This document shows positions 15,852 through 24,344 of a stretch of DNA of 51,782 bases, in pieces. The notes under the pieces were generated by a model, which was given only the letters and a program-made list of their open reading frames with translations, made no database searches and was not told the origin of the DNA. The stretch lies in contig QHYH01000159.1 in assembly GCA_003223215.1 (NCBI GenBank), positions 1 to 51,782 on the forward strand, read 5' to 3'. The translations under genes were made by a program, and so were the position numbers. The first letter of the stretch is position 1, and the number at the start of each line of letters is the position of its first letter. Origin of the DNA: Acidobacteriota bacterium (GTDB lineage: Bacteria > Acidobacteriota > Terriglobia > Acidiferrales > UBA7541).

Positions 15852-17558
15852 ATGCACAAATTCATGTCGGTCGTCGTCTCGGTTCTTTTCGTCGCCATGG
15901 CCTTCTCCCCAGTCGCGCAAGCGGCGCAGGTGGGAGATCATTTCAAGGCCTTGGGCCCCGACAAGACCCAGGGAAAAGACGACTCTCTGTTCTTCCCCAA
16001 CGATTTTGAGGCCGCCGTCGCTGGTCATCCGGATGCCAATGCCCTTACCTTTTTCTCGCTCTGCCGGCGTGCGCCTTTCATCTCCACATCGCTGTTTTCA
16101 GCGTTCACGGCCGCCAATACCGACACGATCGTCAATGACGAACTGTTCACGCTGGTTGACGGCACCCAGTGTTACCAGCCGCAGAACGAGCAGAACATTG
16201 TCATCAACCCGACCAACAGCCAGAACATAGTGACCTCCGCCAACGATTACCGTGCCGGCTTCAGCGCACAGGTTTACCTCAGCTACGATGGTGGCGCGAC
16301 GTTCACCAATGTAATCCTCCCCGGATATGCTCCCGCCGCTCAGGCCTCCGGCTTGTTCAAGCATGTGAGTGCTGGCGGCGATCCGGTTCTTGCCTTCGCT
16401 CCGGATGGCACCCTCTACTATTCCGCGCTGGTCTATAACTTCAGCTTCCTGAATCGCACTCCCAGCGGTGTTGCGGTCAGTGTTTCCCACGACGGCGGCT
16501 CTACCTGGGGCGCGCCGGTCATGGTTCACTACGAAGACGCCAACACCTTCTTCAATGACAAGGAGTGGGTCACGGCGGGAACTAACGGCAACGTGTACGT
16601 TACCTGGACGCTATTCAAGTTCAGCAAGCCGCGCGGCTACCTTTCTTCGAACATCGTGATGGCTGTGTCGCATGATTACGGCGTCACCTGGTCTGACCCG
16701 ATCCAGGTCAGCGACGCCGCCCATCCCTTCGACCAGGGCTCGGCGCCAGCGGCTGCGCCTGATGGGACCATTTACGTCGCTTACGAGGGCAACCAGGCCA
16801 GCAATGTTTCGCGGGATCAGATCGTGCTCGCGCGCTCGACTGACGGCGGACGCACCTTCACCAATACCGAACTTGGACGCGTTTACGACGACATCGGGTG
16901 CTATCCGCTGAATGTGGCGCAGGGCCGGGCGCGGCTGAGCTTCGAGCAGTTCCGCCTCAGCAGCTTCCCCTCGCTTGCCATCGATCCGACCACTGGCGCT
17001 CTGGCGATCGCCTGGGCAGATGACCAGTTGAATCCTGGCTGTGCGGCGGGGGCGTCCTCATTCTCCGGAACCACGAACAACCAGGTGAAGCTCATCACCT
17101 CGACCAACGGCACCACCTGGACGGCCCCGACGTTCATCACATCGGGCCCGAACGATAAGGCGTACCCCGGTGTCGGAGCCAACGCCGGCCGCGTCGTAGT
17201 CGGCTACTACACCCGCGATTACTCGCCGGTTCCAACATCGACCGACCATACCTGTCAGCGGGCGCTCCTAGATACCAACGATCCCGGGTACCCTGCGTCT
17301 GCAGCGCACTACATCGACACGGTGGCGGTGTGCCTCGATTACGCGTTCAGCAGCTCGACGGACGCATACGCGAGCGAAACCCGAGTCTCAACCCAATCGT
17401 CCAATCCGTACATCGAGTTCTCCGGCAGTTTCATCGGCGACTATACTGGCGTTGCCGTAGATCCCGCCGGCGGAGCACACACCGCCTGGACCGACTTCCG
17501 CGGAAAGCCCGGAACGACGACACCTAACCAGGACACGGTTGTCGGGAACGTCCACTGA
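15852..17558 (+). CDS. Secreted BNR/Asp-box (sialidase-like) protein
   Basis: ATG 15852 is preceded by AGGAGG and begins a signal peptide (FMSVVVSVLFVAMAFSP, cleavage after AQAA), giving 568 residues. Asp-box motifs SxDGGxTW/F recur: SYDGGATF, SHDGGSTW, SHDYGVTW and STDGGRTF, as in six-bladed beta-propellers of the sialidase/exo-alpha-sialidase fold. I do not see a full sialidase active-site set (arginine triad and FRIP), so hydrolase activity is not established. Predicted to be exported. It lies alone on the plus strand between pseudogenes inside the tRNA-Arg island. Confidence 0.75.
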   Translation: MHKFMSVVVSVLFVAMAFSPVAQAAQVGDHFKALGPDKTQGKDDSLFFPNDFEAAVAGHPDANALTFFSLCRRAPFISTSLFSAFTAANTDTIVNDELFTLVDGTQCYQPQNEQNIVINPTNSQNIVTSANDYRAGFSAQVYLSYDGGATFTNVILPGYAPAAQASGLFKHVSAGGDPVLAFAPDGTLYYSALVYNFSFLNRTPSGVAVSVSHDGGSTWGAPVMVHYEDANTFFNDKEWVTAGTNGNVYVTWTLFKFSKPRGYLSSNIVMAVSHDYGVTWSDPIQVSDAAHPFDQGSAPAAAPDGTIYVAYEGNQASNVSRDQIVLARSTDGGRTFTNTELGRVYDDIGCYPLNVAQGRARLSFEQFRLSSFPSLAIDPTTGALAIAWADDQLNPGCAAGASSFSGTTNNQVKLITSTNGTTWTAPTFITSGPNDKAYPGVGANAGRVVVGYYTRDYSPVPTSTDHTCQRALLDTNDPGYPASAAHYIDTVAVCLDYAFSSSTDAYASETRVSTQSSNPYIEFSGSFIGDYTGVAVDPAGGAHTAWTDFRGKPGTTTPNQDTVVGNVH

Positions 17559-17668
17559 AGTCTTGCCTTCCGCTCTATAGCTTCGTGAAAGCGAGATTGT
17601 AGGTGATGTTTCTGCCTCGGAAAAGCCCATTCGAGAAGGGAGCTGTGCAAAATCCGAAGTCACGCTAT
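17559..17668 (-). other. Possible outer-membrane protein C-terminal fragment
   Basis: A minus frame at 17575-17664 reads APFSNGLFRGRNITYNLAF then TKL before a stop. The alternating pattern and terminal hydrophobic residue resemble a last beta-barrel strand. It begins directly at the junction repeat (17669-17702), so only the tail survives. Low confidence. Confidence 0.25.
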
Positions 17669-17702
17669 TTCAAGCCGTTCGAGTTTTTTGACTACACGCG
17701 TT
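17669..17702. repeat. Junction repeat, copy 2
   Basis: Nearly the same 34 bases as 9952-9985. It forms the boundary at which the PAP2 pseudogene is cut off. Confidence 0.6.
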
Positions 17703-18300
17703 TCCTTCGTTGGGACGTTCGCGGTTCGTAGCGAGCTTAAGAGCTTCTACTACGATTAAAGAATCGACGATCGCCTCCGCTCCCAAACGCCCTGTTTCGG
17801 CAAGGCGCTCATGTGAGTTCCTAAACCCAGAAAGTAGAGTCCAGCAGTACCTCCAAGCGTGGCGTAGGGCGAACCGAAACCGGAGATAATGTTGCTCGTG
17901 TCTATCCTGCTCTTGTCGATCCCAAGATTCTGTTGTGCTTGTGCGTCGTAGTGAAGCGCAACTGCTGTGCCGGCGGCAAACGGCACCAGCCAAAACGCAT
18001 CTCTGGGCGAGACACGCAATGGGCTAGTCCAGATACCGGTCTGATCGTGGCCAGTTTGAGGCATTGTCCGAGATGCTTCACGCCGCAGATTTCGGGTTGT
18101 TGGGATGATTGTTGCTGGGCTTCTGAAGCCTGATCCGATGATGAGAACGTATCGGAGACGGATTGCGCCGCCTGTGCTTGTTCACGGGATGAGTCTGTCG
18201 CCTGAGCAAACGCTGGCCTTGGAGTATAAATTAGGGCCGCACAGATTTGGACGAAAAGCGCAAAACGCGGCAAGCCGTACGTAATTCGAACAATCGACAT
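17680..18300 (-). pseudogene. Truncated, frameshifted PAP2-family phosphatase
   Basis: A signal peptide (LFVQICAALIYTPRPAFA) starts at ATG 18300. A second frame gives TGIWTSPLRVSPRDAFWLVP and a third gives EALKLATNRERPNEG. The last matches the K-x6-RP motif of PAP2 (type 2 phosphatidic acid phosphatase) enzymes. Two frameshifts (near 18065 and 17815) and loss of the later SGH and SRxxxxxHxxxD motifs, because the sequence breaks at the repeat 17669-17702, show that the gene is dead. The order of pieces is that of a normal exported or membrane PAP2 protein. Confidence 0.7.
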
Positions 18301-18358
18301 GATCTTTGAAGCTCCTCTGTGACGCGGGTTATCACACCGTTTTTTTCCTGACTATTTC

Positions 18359-21280
18359 TCAAAACTCGAAATCCAAAGAGAACTGGATTTGGCGAGCACC
18401 GGTTCCGGCAATCGGTTGCCTAAATCCGGGTATCGGAGTCAACCCTGAGCCGAATACCGGATTGATCTGCGAGACGTTCGCACTGTTGAACAGGTTGAAG
18501 AATTCCGCTACCACGTCGAGCCGTTTCACCCCGCCGAACGGGAAGTACTTCAGAACGCGAAAGTCCATCGTGGCCAGTGTGGATGTCTTCAGAGAGTTTC
18601 TGCCGAGTCCGAATGGTCTGGCCGAGAGGGGAAAGGCGTGACTCTGATTCGAGTCAAGGCCCGTCAACGGGTTTACAGGCCGGCCACTTTCCAGTGTCCA
18701 AATCGGCGCCACTTCAATATGGCTGAAGGTGTCCGTGAGCCAGCCGGTGCTTTCTTCCGACTTCCTACCTTTGTCCTCTTCCTCCCCAATAGGCAAGTCC
18801 CAGAGTGCATTGAAGACGAAGCGCTGTTGCTGATGCTGGCGGGAGACCGCGTGCTCCATACGCAGATTGAAAGGATTTTGGGGCTGCTCGTCGAAGTCCG
18901 AGGCGTCGTCAAATGTCTTCGAGAGGGTGTAACTCGCCGAGAACGCCAGCTCATCGCTCATCCGCCGGTTAAGCGTGAATGAAACGCCGTTGTAGGCCGA
19001 ACTCGCAGAATTCTGGAGCGCATAAATGTCGCTGAACTGGGTGTTGAGCCGACCAGGGGAAAAGACATCTCGCCCGATCTGCTGTGACGTTGGATTTAGA
19101 ACACCAAGGCTAGACGCGTTCGCAACAGTGAGGACGACCGGAGGCAACAAATTAACATTAAGTGTTCGAGACAGCTTAAGTCCATGAACAAACAACTCGT
19201 CAGCGCGCAGCGTAAGATTCTTCGCGAGCAAGTATTCCGCACCGGCGCTGGCTTGTTGGCTGTAGGGAGTCGCCATGCACGGATCGGGTTGGAAGATCGA
19301 TGGGGCAATCCCGGATGCAGGCACAACAAGGGGCCCGCCCTGTGCTGCCGCAGAAAGACTGGCTGCTGCGTTTCCGTCTGCTACTTGCTCGAATGCCTGT
19401 GAACCGTTCTTTTCGATGGCTCGCGTCAGGTTTGCGAGAACATACCGGTCGAAGAAAACTCCATACCCCGCACGAAAAACCCATCTAGGAGACGGACTCC
19501 AAGCGAGACCAATTCGCGGGCTGACGTTATTCGTGTCTTGATTGAATCCAGAAGGCAGGCGCTCGAGGTCGTAACGCACGCCGAGATCAACCGTCAGTTG
19601 GCGGGCGATGGACCAATGATCCTGAACGAATCCGCCGAAACTCGTCACCGGAAAATCCACGTTCGAATTCCCGAACGCCTGTCGAAACTGACTAGGATTC
19701 CCCGCGAGGAAATCACCGAGAGAGCCAAAGAGATACACGCTGTCGAAGCCATCCGGTACGTCGGCACGCAGTCTGATGCGATTCACAGTTCCGCCAACCT
19801 TCCAAAGGTGTTTCCCCCACGTCCGAGAATAGGTATAGCTGGCTTGATAATGGTTTTCGCGACGTTTGCCGTTCCCCGCATAGGGCCGTCCAAAGGTGAC
19901 GAGTCCAGCGATATCAATCTCCGGGCCGACGGGCTCATTCGTGCGCAGGACCGCATGGCGGGTTGCGGCCTGAAAGCGTAGATCGCTAACGGCTTCCGAG
20001 CCTAAGACAGTGGTGAGCGAACCCGAAAGAGCGTTGTCGCTCGTGAAGCTGCTGCCGCGCGCGCTTGCGTCTATGAGGCCATTGCTGTTGAACGCATCGC
20101 CTGATTCCTTGTTGTTTGTGAAGGTGTAGCGCAGCATCAGAGCAGTATTTTTCGTGAGCTGGTGATCGAGCTTGCCCGCAGCTTCCGTTTCCGCGCGCGC
20201 AATCGGAGAGAAAGCTGTCGTGATCTGGCGCGTTGCTAGCCCTGGAAATGCTCCCGTCGCGAGGAAGGCATTTATGGTTGATGTCACGGCAGGGTCAATA
20301 TCCGACCCGATTTGCCCTCGGTTGTGTTCTCGTTCGAGGGCGCTGTAGTAAAACGTTTTGTCCCTGATGACAGGTCCACCCAGAGCGAAACCGGCGCGGA
20401 ACCGACGAAATGATGGTTTGCCCGATTCAGTTTCGAAGGGGTCCCTCGCGTTGAATGCACCGTCCTGCGCAAATAGGAAGGCGTCGCCGTGAATCGCGTT
20501 TGTTCCAGAACGAGTGATTATGTTGATCGAACCCCCCGAGGCTCCGCCCGACTCTGCTGAAAGGCCATTGTTGACCACTTGAAATTCCTGCACGATTTCC
20601 GGCGAAAGCTCGGTGCGACTCGAACCCGCGTACTCGTCGTCGTTGTCCAGGCCATCGATGGAGAGATTGTTGCTCCGCGATCTCAGTCCACCGAAAGTGA
20701 AGCCACTGCCAGTAAGTGGCGTCGAACCGCTCGCGCCGGAGGGTATCGGTGAACTCGAAACGCCTGGTGCAAGGAGAACGAAATCCAGGTAATTTCGGCT
20801 CCGCACAGGCAGTTCTTCTATCCTCTCTTGATCCACAGTGGAAACGACTGACGACTGTGAGGGATCAAGTGACGAGGGCTGGGCATTGACGGTCACTTGT
20901 TCAGCCGCCGACGCCGGAGCTAGCACGATGTCGAGATGCACGGTTTGTCCGAGACTCGCTACAACACCTGCTCGCCGATAAGGTGCAAAGCCTGTCTGTT
21001 CCACTCGCACTTCATAGGTGCCGACAGCAAGCTGCGCTGCTCGAAAGAACCCCTGCTCATCCGTTGTTACAGTACGGGATTGATTGGTCAAGGGGTTGTG
21101 CAACGTAACTTTCGAGTTGGGAATGACAGCGCCGCTGGTGTCGCTCACAATGCCCTCAAGAGTTGCTCCAACCCGCGACGCTTGAGCGGCGGCGCCAGCC
21201 GCGCAAAACAACAAAGCAAACGATACGGCAACCCCAATAGCAATATGACGCCCGGAAAAGGAACGGCAAGCCAGAATCAT
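18359..21280 (-). CDS. Oar-type TonB-dependent receptor (973 aa)
   Basis: Signal peptide (AIGVAVSFALLFCAAGAAAQ) at residues 1-33, then a carboxypeptidase-regulatory-like domain (ATLEGIVSDTSGAVIPNSKV) to about residue 125. The plug follows, with ERIEELPVRSRNYLDFVLLA near 150 and GGSINIITRSGTNAIHGDAF near 245, then the beta-barrel, closing with ARQIQFSLDFEF. All structural parts are present and the length is in the usual range. It is shorter than the two neighbouring receptors and clearly not a recent duplicate of either. Ligand unknown; the adjacent phospholipase gene on the same strand suggests exploitation of organic debris, which is inference. Confidence 0.93.
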   Translation of the reverse strand: MILACRSFSGRHIAIGVAVSFALLFCAAGAAAQASRVGATLEGIVSDTSGAVIPNSKVTLHNPLTNQSRTVTTDEQGFFRAAQLAVGTYEVRVEQTGFAPYRRAGVVASLGQTVHLDIVLAPASAAEQVTVNAQPSSLDPSQSSVVSTVDQERIEELPVRSRNYLDFVLLAPGVSSSPIPSGASGSTPLTGSGFTFGGLRSRSNNLSIDGLDNDDEYAGSSRTELSPEIVQEFQVVNNGLSAESGGASGGSINIITRSGTNAIHGDAFLFAQDGAFNARDPFETESGKPSFRRFRAGFALGGPVIRDKTFYYSALEREHNRGQIGSDIDPAVTSTINAFLATGAFPGLATRQITTAFSPIARAETEAAGKLDHQLTKNTALMLRYTFTNNKESGDAFNSNGLIDASARGSSFTSDNALSGSLTTVLGSEAVSDLRFQAATRHAVLRTNEPVGPEIDIAGLVTFGRPYAGNGKRRENHYQASYTYSRTWGKHLWKVGGTVNRIRLRADVPDGFDSVYLFGSLGDFLAGNPSQFRQAFGNSNVDFPVTSFGGFVQDHWSIARQLTVDLGVRYDLERLPSGFNQDTNNVSPRIGLAWSPSPRWVFRAGYGVFFDRYVLANLTRAIEKNGSQAFEQVADGNAAASLSAAAQGGPLVVPASGIAPSIFQPDPCMATPYSQQASAGAEYLLAKNLTLRADELFVHGLKLSRTLNVNLLPPVVLTVANASSLGVLNPTSQQIGRDVFSPGRLNTQFSDIYALQNSASSAYNGVSFTLNRRMSDELAFSASYTLSKTFDDASDFDEQPQNPFNLRMEHAVSRQHQQQRFVFNALWDLPIGEEEDKGRKSEESTGWLTDTFSHIEVAPIWTLESGRPVNPLTGLDSNQSHAFPLSARPFGLGRNSLKTSTLATMDFRVLKYFPFGGVKRLDVVAEFFNLFNSANVSQINPVFGSGLTPIPGFRQPIAGTGARQIQFSLDFEF

Positions 21281-21418
21281 CTTGAGTCACCCAATCCAAT
21301 AAATGGCGGAAGAACAAAAGCAATATGTCTTGGTTGAGCAGCAAGAACAGCCCATCACGGCGCCGTCAACAGACGGAGCTACGTCTGAGCGCGTTTTTGA
21401 ATCAGCTATCGCAGATTT

Positions 21419-21739
21419 CTAGATACGCAGTGGGAGGGGAGGGGGACTCGTCGCATCAAAAAGCAGTAAAGTGAAACCGCATGGCGCGGAAAAGAAAGAT
21501 TTCTTGGCGAAGGAAGCGAATACACCCTTCGCAACAATACCAAGCGGCGCGGGTTTGACGATGAAGCGTGCAAGCGAATACGCCACTCCCGCGCATAACG
21601 CAAGAATGACCAACGTGTACTCGGTATCGTTCCCCGTTTGTATCGTGTGATCCCAGTGATCAAAAAGCTCGACCAGCGGACAAACGAGGCAAACGACTAG
21701 AATGAACACAATTCCCACGTGCAGGAGTCTTGAGCGCAT
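21419..21739 (-). CDS. Small hypothetical membrane protein
   Basis: A 106-residue protein with two hydrophobic segments (VGIVFILVVCLVCPLVELF and YTLVILALCAGVAYSLARFI) separated by a polar loop DHWDHTIQTGNDTEY rich in His and Asp, which might face the periplasm. The N-terminus is a good insertion signal. No family name is known to me. It lies just downstream of the phospholipase gene on the same strand (63-base gap), so the two may be co-transcribed. Confidence 0.55.
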   Translation of the reverse strand: MRSRLLHVGIVFILVVCLVCPLVELFDHWDHTIQTGNDTEYTLVILALCAGVAYSLARFIVKPAPLGIVAKGVFASFAKKSFFSAPCGFTLLLFDATSPPPLPLRI

Positions 21740-21802
21740 CGCAGGAATTGTATCACCGCGTGGCGCCTGCGGTGGGGGATTGAACCAAGAATTCGTGGAT
21801 GC

Positions 21803-23323
21803 CTAGCACGGACCACTTGGTCGAACCGCCGTTCCAGGTTCTTGCGTTGGAGAGCTCTGCGGGTTCGGAACTTCATATGGTGTTGTGCCAATCAGGCTGG
21901 CTGCACACTCCGTAAGTATCTGCGGTATTGCCGGAAGCGTGGACGGCAGAGCGGGTATCGACTGATCGGATTTTCTGAAGTTAAATGCGCTCGTGAGATC
22001 GCCAACGGTGGCGCGCCGCCATGCAGACAAGTTAGGCACTTCGACGCCAAAACGCGTTTCGAGGAATCGCAGCACTGAAGTGTGGTCGAAGAGCGCCGAT
22101 GATACAAATCCACCCCTGCTGAACGGAGAGATCACAAGCATCGGCACACGAAAACCCAATCCAATGGGGCCGAGAATGGGAGGATTGCCGATCACCGTGG
22201 GGTCCGGGACTGCGGGTGCAGTGACGTATTCGCCGGGGGTGCCTGGGGGCGCTGTCACCGGCGCGACGTGGTCAAAGAAGCCGCCATTCTCATCGTAGGT
22301 GGCGAACAGGACCGTCTTCGCCCATAGCGCCGAATTCGCGGTCAAAGCACTGATAATCGCGGACAGGGTGTTCTCCCCAAAGAGTGAGGGCGCTGGCGGA
22401 TGATCGGAGTCAACGATCGAGGCGAGCACCCAAGAGACTTGTGGCAGGTTTCCAGACAACGCATCCGCCAGAAAATCAGCCGGAAACTGGGGCCCGAATG
22501 CGTTCTGGTAGAGCGTCGATGCGGGGTTCTGGAAATTCTTGAAGTACGAGAGAACATTGTCGGAGAAAATGGTGTTCAGAATATTCTGGTCAGGTGACGA
22601 GTAGACCTTCCACGAAATTCCGCGAGCCTGAAGCTGTTCAGGCATCGTCGTATAGGTCAGTTTGCCGAAGAACGACGACCGATTTGCGACTAGCGTTTGA
22701 AGTAAGGGCCCACCGTTCTGTCCAGCTGGGTCGATGGAAGCCGCCATGGTGTAGAGCCGGTTAGGATCCGTGGGGCCGATCACCGAGCAGAAATAGTTGT
22801 CGCATACGGTGAAGGCGTCAGCCACGGCATAGTAAAAAGGAAGGTCTGCGCGCGTGTAGTAGCCCAGGGCGAGTACGGCATCATTGGAATTGGTCGCGAG
22901 GCGAGAGGTCACAAAGCCATCCATTGCGCCACTGTCCCAGCTCTGATGCTGCGGCACCCAGTCATGAGTGATGTCGTGGGTGCATGCAGCGTTCGTCTTG
23001 GAAGTATCGAGATGGAATGGAAGCAATACGCCGGCCGGCGGGTTCGTGGTATTTGCAGGGTCGGGTTGCTGGAATGCTGGACTCTGTTCGGCGAATCCAC
23101 GCACGCCGCGGTAGCTTCCGAAATAATGGTCGAAGGACCGATTTTCCTGGATGAAAATGACGACGTGCTCGATGTCAGTCAGTTTGGAGCAAACGGATGG
23201 AGCGGGACCGGGGGAAGTACCTCCTCCGCCGCAACCAGGCAGAAGCACAGCCGCGAGCTCAGCTGCAGCCGTGGCGGCGCCAATTTTCAATAAATCTCGA
23301 CGGGTAACATCCCTGGAAGGCAT
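21803..23323 (-). CDS. Tat-exported phospholipase C / acid phosphatase-like lipoprotein
   Basis: A 506-residue phosphoesterase-family (alkaline-phosphatase-like fold) protein. The N-terminus carries a twin-arginine signal (TRRDLLKIGAA) ending in the lipobox LPGC, so the protein is predicted to be folded before export and lipid-anchored. HVVIFIQENRSFDHYFG at about residue 53 is the family signature. YDENGGFFDHVAPV near 345 carries metal-site residues, and the later FRVPMLVISPFSRGG fits bacterial non-haemolytic phospholipase C and AcpA proteins. Expected to hydrolyse phosphodiesters or phosphomonoesters of lipids or nucleotides. Start supported by AGGAAAG upstream. Confidence 0.88.
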   Translation of the reverse strand: MPSRDVTRRDLLKIGAATAAAELAAVLLPGCGGGGTSPGPAPSVCSKLTDIEHVVIFIQENRSFDHYFGSYRGVRGFAEQSPAFQQPDPANTTNPPAGVLLPFHLDTSKTNAACTHDITHDWVPQHQSWDSGAMDGFVTSRLATNSNDAVLALGYYTRADLPFYYAVADAFTVCDNYFCSVIGPTDPNRLYTMAASIDPAGQNGGPLLQTLVANRSSFFGKLTYTTMPEQLQARGISWKVYSSPDQNILNTIFSDNVLSYFKNFQNPASTLYQNAFGPQFPADFLADALSGNLPQVSWVLASIVDSDHPPAPSLFGENTLSAIISALTANSALWAKTVLFATYDENGGFFDHVAPVTAPPGTPGEYVTAPAVPDPTVIGNPPILGPIGLGFRVPMLVISPFSRGGFVSSALFDHTSVLRFLETRFGVEVPNLSAWRRATVGDLTSAFNFRKSDQSIPALPSTLPAIPQILTECAASLIGTTPYEVPNPQSSPTQEPGTAVRPSGPC

Positions 23324-23453
23324 GGAGAGCTTTCTTTCCTCCTTTGGGCCGATCCCGTGATTGAATCCTCGCCATTGAAGGAGCGGCGGCTACAAAATTC
23401 CTGGGCGATCCTAGATAATCCTCGTCATTGGATGCGCTCAATGTCAAAAGCCT

Positions 23454-23531
23454 TCAGAATGTGAATTTCATGCCGAATTGGATTTGCCGCGCGCCCGAAG
23501 TTGCATCGGCACGCCTCACTTCCGAAGTCGA
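23454..23531 (-). pseudogene. C-terminal fragment of a TonB-dependent receptor
   Basis: A minus frame reads VRRADATSGARQIQFGMKF then TF and stops. The ARQIQF-x-x-x-F-x-F ending is the terminal beta strand of Oar-type receptors (the neighbour at 18.4 kb ends ARQIQFSLDFEF). No upstream barrel remains in frame. It is a relic of a receptor gene other than the three intact ones. Confidence 0.6.
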
Positions 23532-23621
23532 TTGCGAACGGAACAAGAGAACCACCGGCATTGCTGGCGGTTCCGCTTGGTCTGGCTATCTCGAAAGCAA
23601 CTGAAACTGCTCGAATGTTTC

Positions 23622-23800
23622 TTAGTGGCGACCCTTGTGCTTGCCCTGAGTAAAGCCCTTGTGCTTACCCTTGTTATCGTTCTTATCGTTGTCCTTGCCC
23701 TTGCTTGGCGTCTTGTTGGTACTCTTAACTAGGTTTGCGCGGGTGTCTCCGGTGTTGGCAGCGCCCTTATTGTCGCGGTCCTTACCCCTTATGGTCAAAA
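23622..23800 (-). pseudogene. Lysine-rich C-terminal fragment of an unknown protein
   Basis: The minus frame ends in a repetitive basic tail (NKTPSKGKDNDKNDNKGKHK, then GFTQGKHKGRH). Upstream it runs into the end of the IS200-like remnant, so the N-terminal part is lost. Composition suggests the tail of a small secreted or nucleic-acid-binding protein. The low-complexity Lys/Gly/Asp repeats explain the unusual CCTTG-rich plus strand. Confidence 0.4.
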
Positions 23801-23828
23801 AAGTCGTGCGTAGGGCCGAAGTCAGACA

Positions 23829-24275
23829 CCCCCCGCGGAGCGGGTGGCTTGGTGAGTGGGGCCGCCTCAAAGGCGGTTGTCCCGTTGGTTGAGGCGTCGC
23901 GCTAAGGCGCGCCTTCGTGGATGAGTTTAGAAACTGCCGCTGTTACCATCCGCGGCCTCTTGTTCGCGGATGTATTTGCGGACTTGCTCCAACTCAAAGC
24001 CCACTGTGGACACTGCGTATCCACGGGCCCAGAAGTGCTCGCCCGTGAAATTCCGCTCTTTGCCACACAAGCGGGCCATCGCTATGGCGCTCTTCCCTTT
24101 TAGAAATCCGATCACGAAGGCCACCGGATACTTCGGAGGGATCGCGATGCACATGTGCACATGGTCCGGCAGCAGGTGTCCCTCAATGATCTGGCACTCC
24201 TTCTGCCGCGCCAATGCGCGAAATACTTCATAACATCCTCCTTTTTCTGGCTCTCACCAAGCCACGGGGGATGTT
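23829..24275 (-). mobile_element. IS200/IS605-type remnant bounded by inverted repeats
   Basis: GGGTGGCTTGGTGAG (about 23843-23857) is inverted as CTCACCAAGCCACGGGGG (24255-24272). Downstream of the transposase fragment lie small palindromes GCCGCCTCAAAGGCGG and a GGCGTCGCGCTAAGGCGCGCC stretch, typical subterminal hairpins of IS200 elements. The unit is about 450 bases and appears internally deleted. Confidence 0.5.
23927..24246 (-). pseudogene. IS200-family Y1 transposase, N-terminally truncated
   Basis: About 105 codons survive. EGHLLPDHVHMCIAIPPKY contains the HUH metal-binding pair (HVH), GFLKGKSAIAMAR follows, and FWARGYAVSTVG with the downstream YIREQEAADG covers the catalytic Tyr region. 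The first 40-50 residues of a normal TnpA, including the first beta strand, are missing, and the sequence upstream of 24246 is unrelated. No tnpB is attached. Confidence 0.75.
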
Positions 24276-24344
24276 ATGCCCAAACGGAACGGTCAAACCT
24301 TTTCTGGTCTCACTGGTCGAACCAGTGGCTTACCTAAATCTGAG

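Noticed and set aside
23622-23740. CCTTG-rich repeats considered as a CRISPR-like array
   Set aside because: Spacing is irregular and short; it is the reverse complement of Lys/Gly codons in a low-complexity protein tail.
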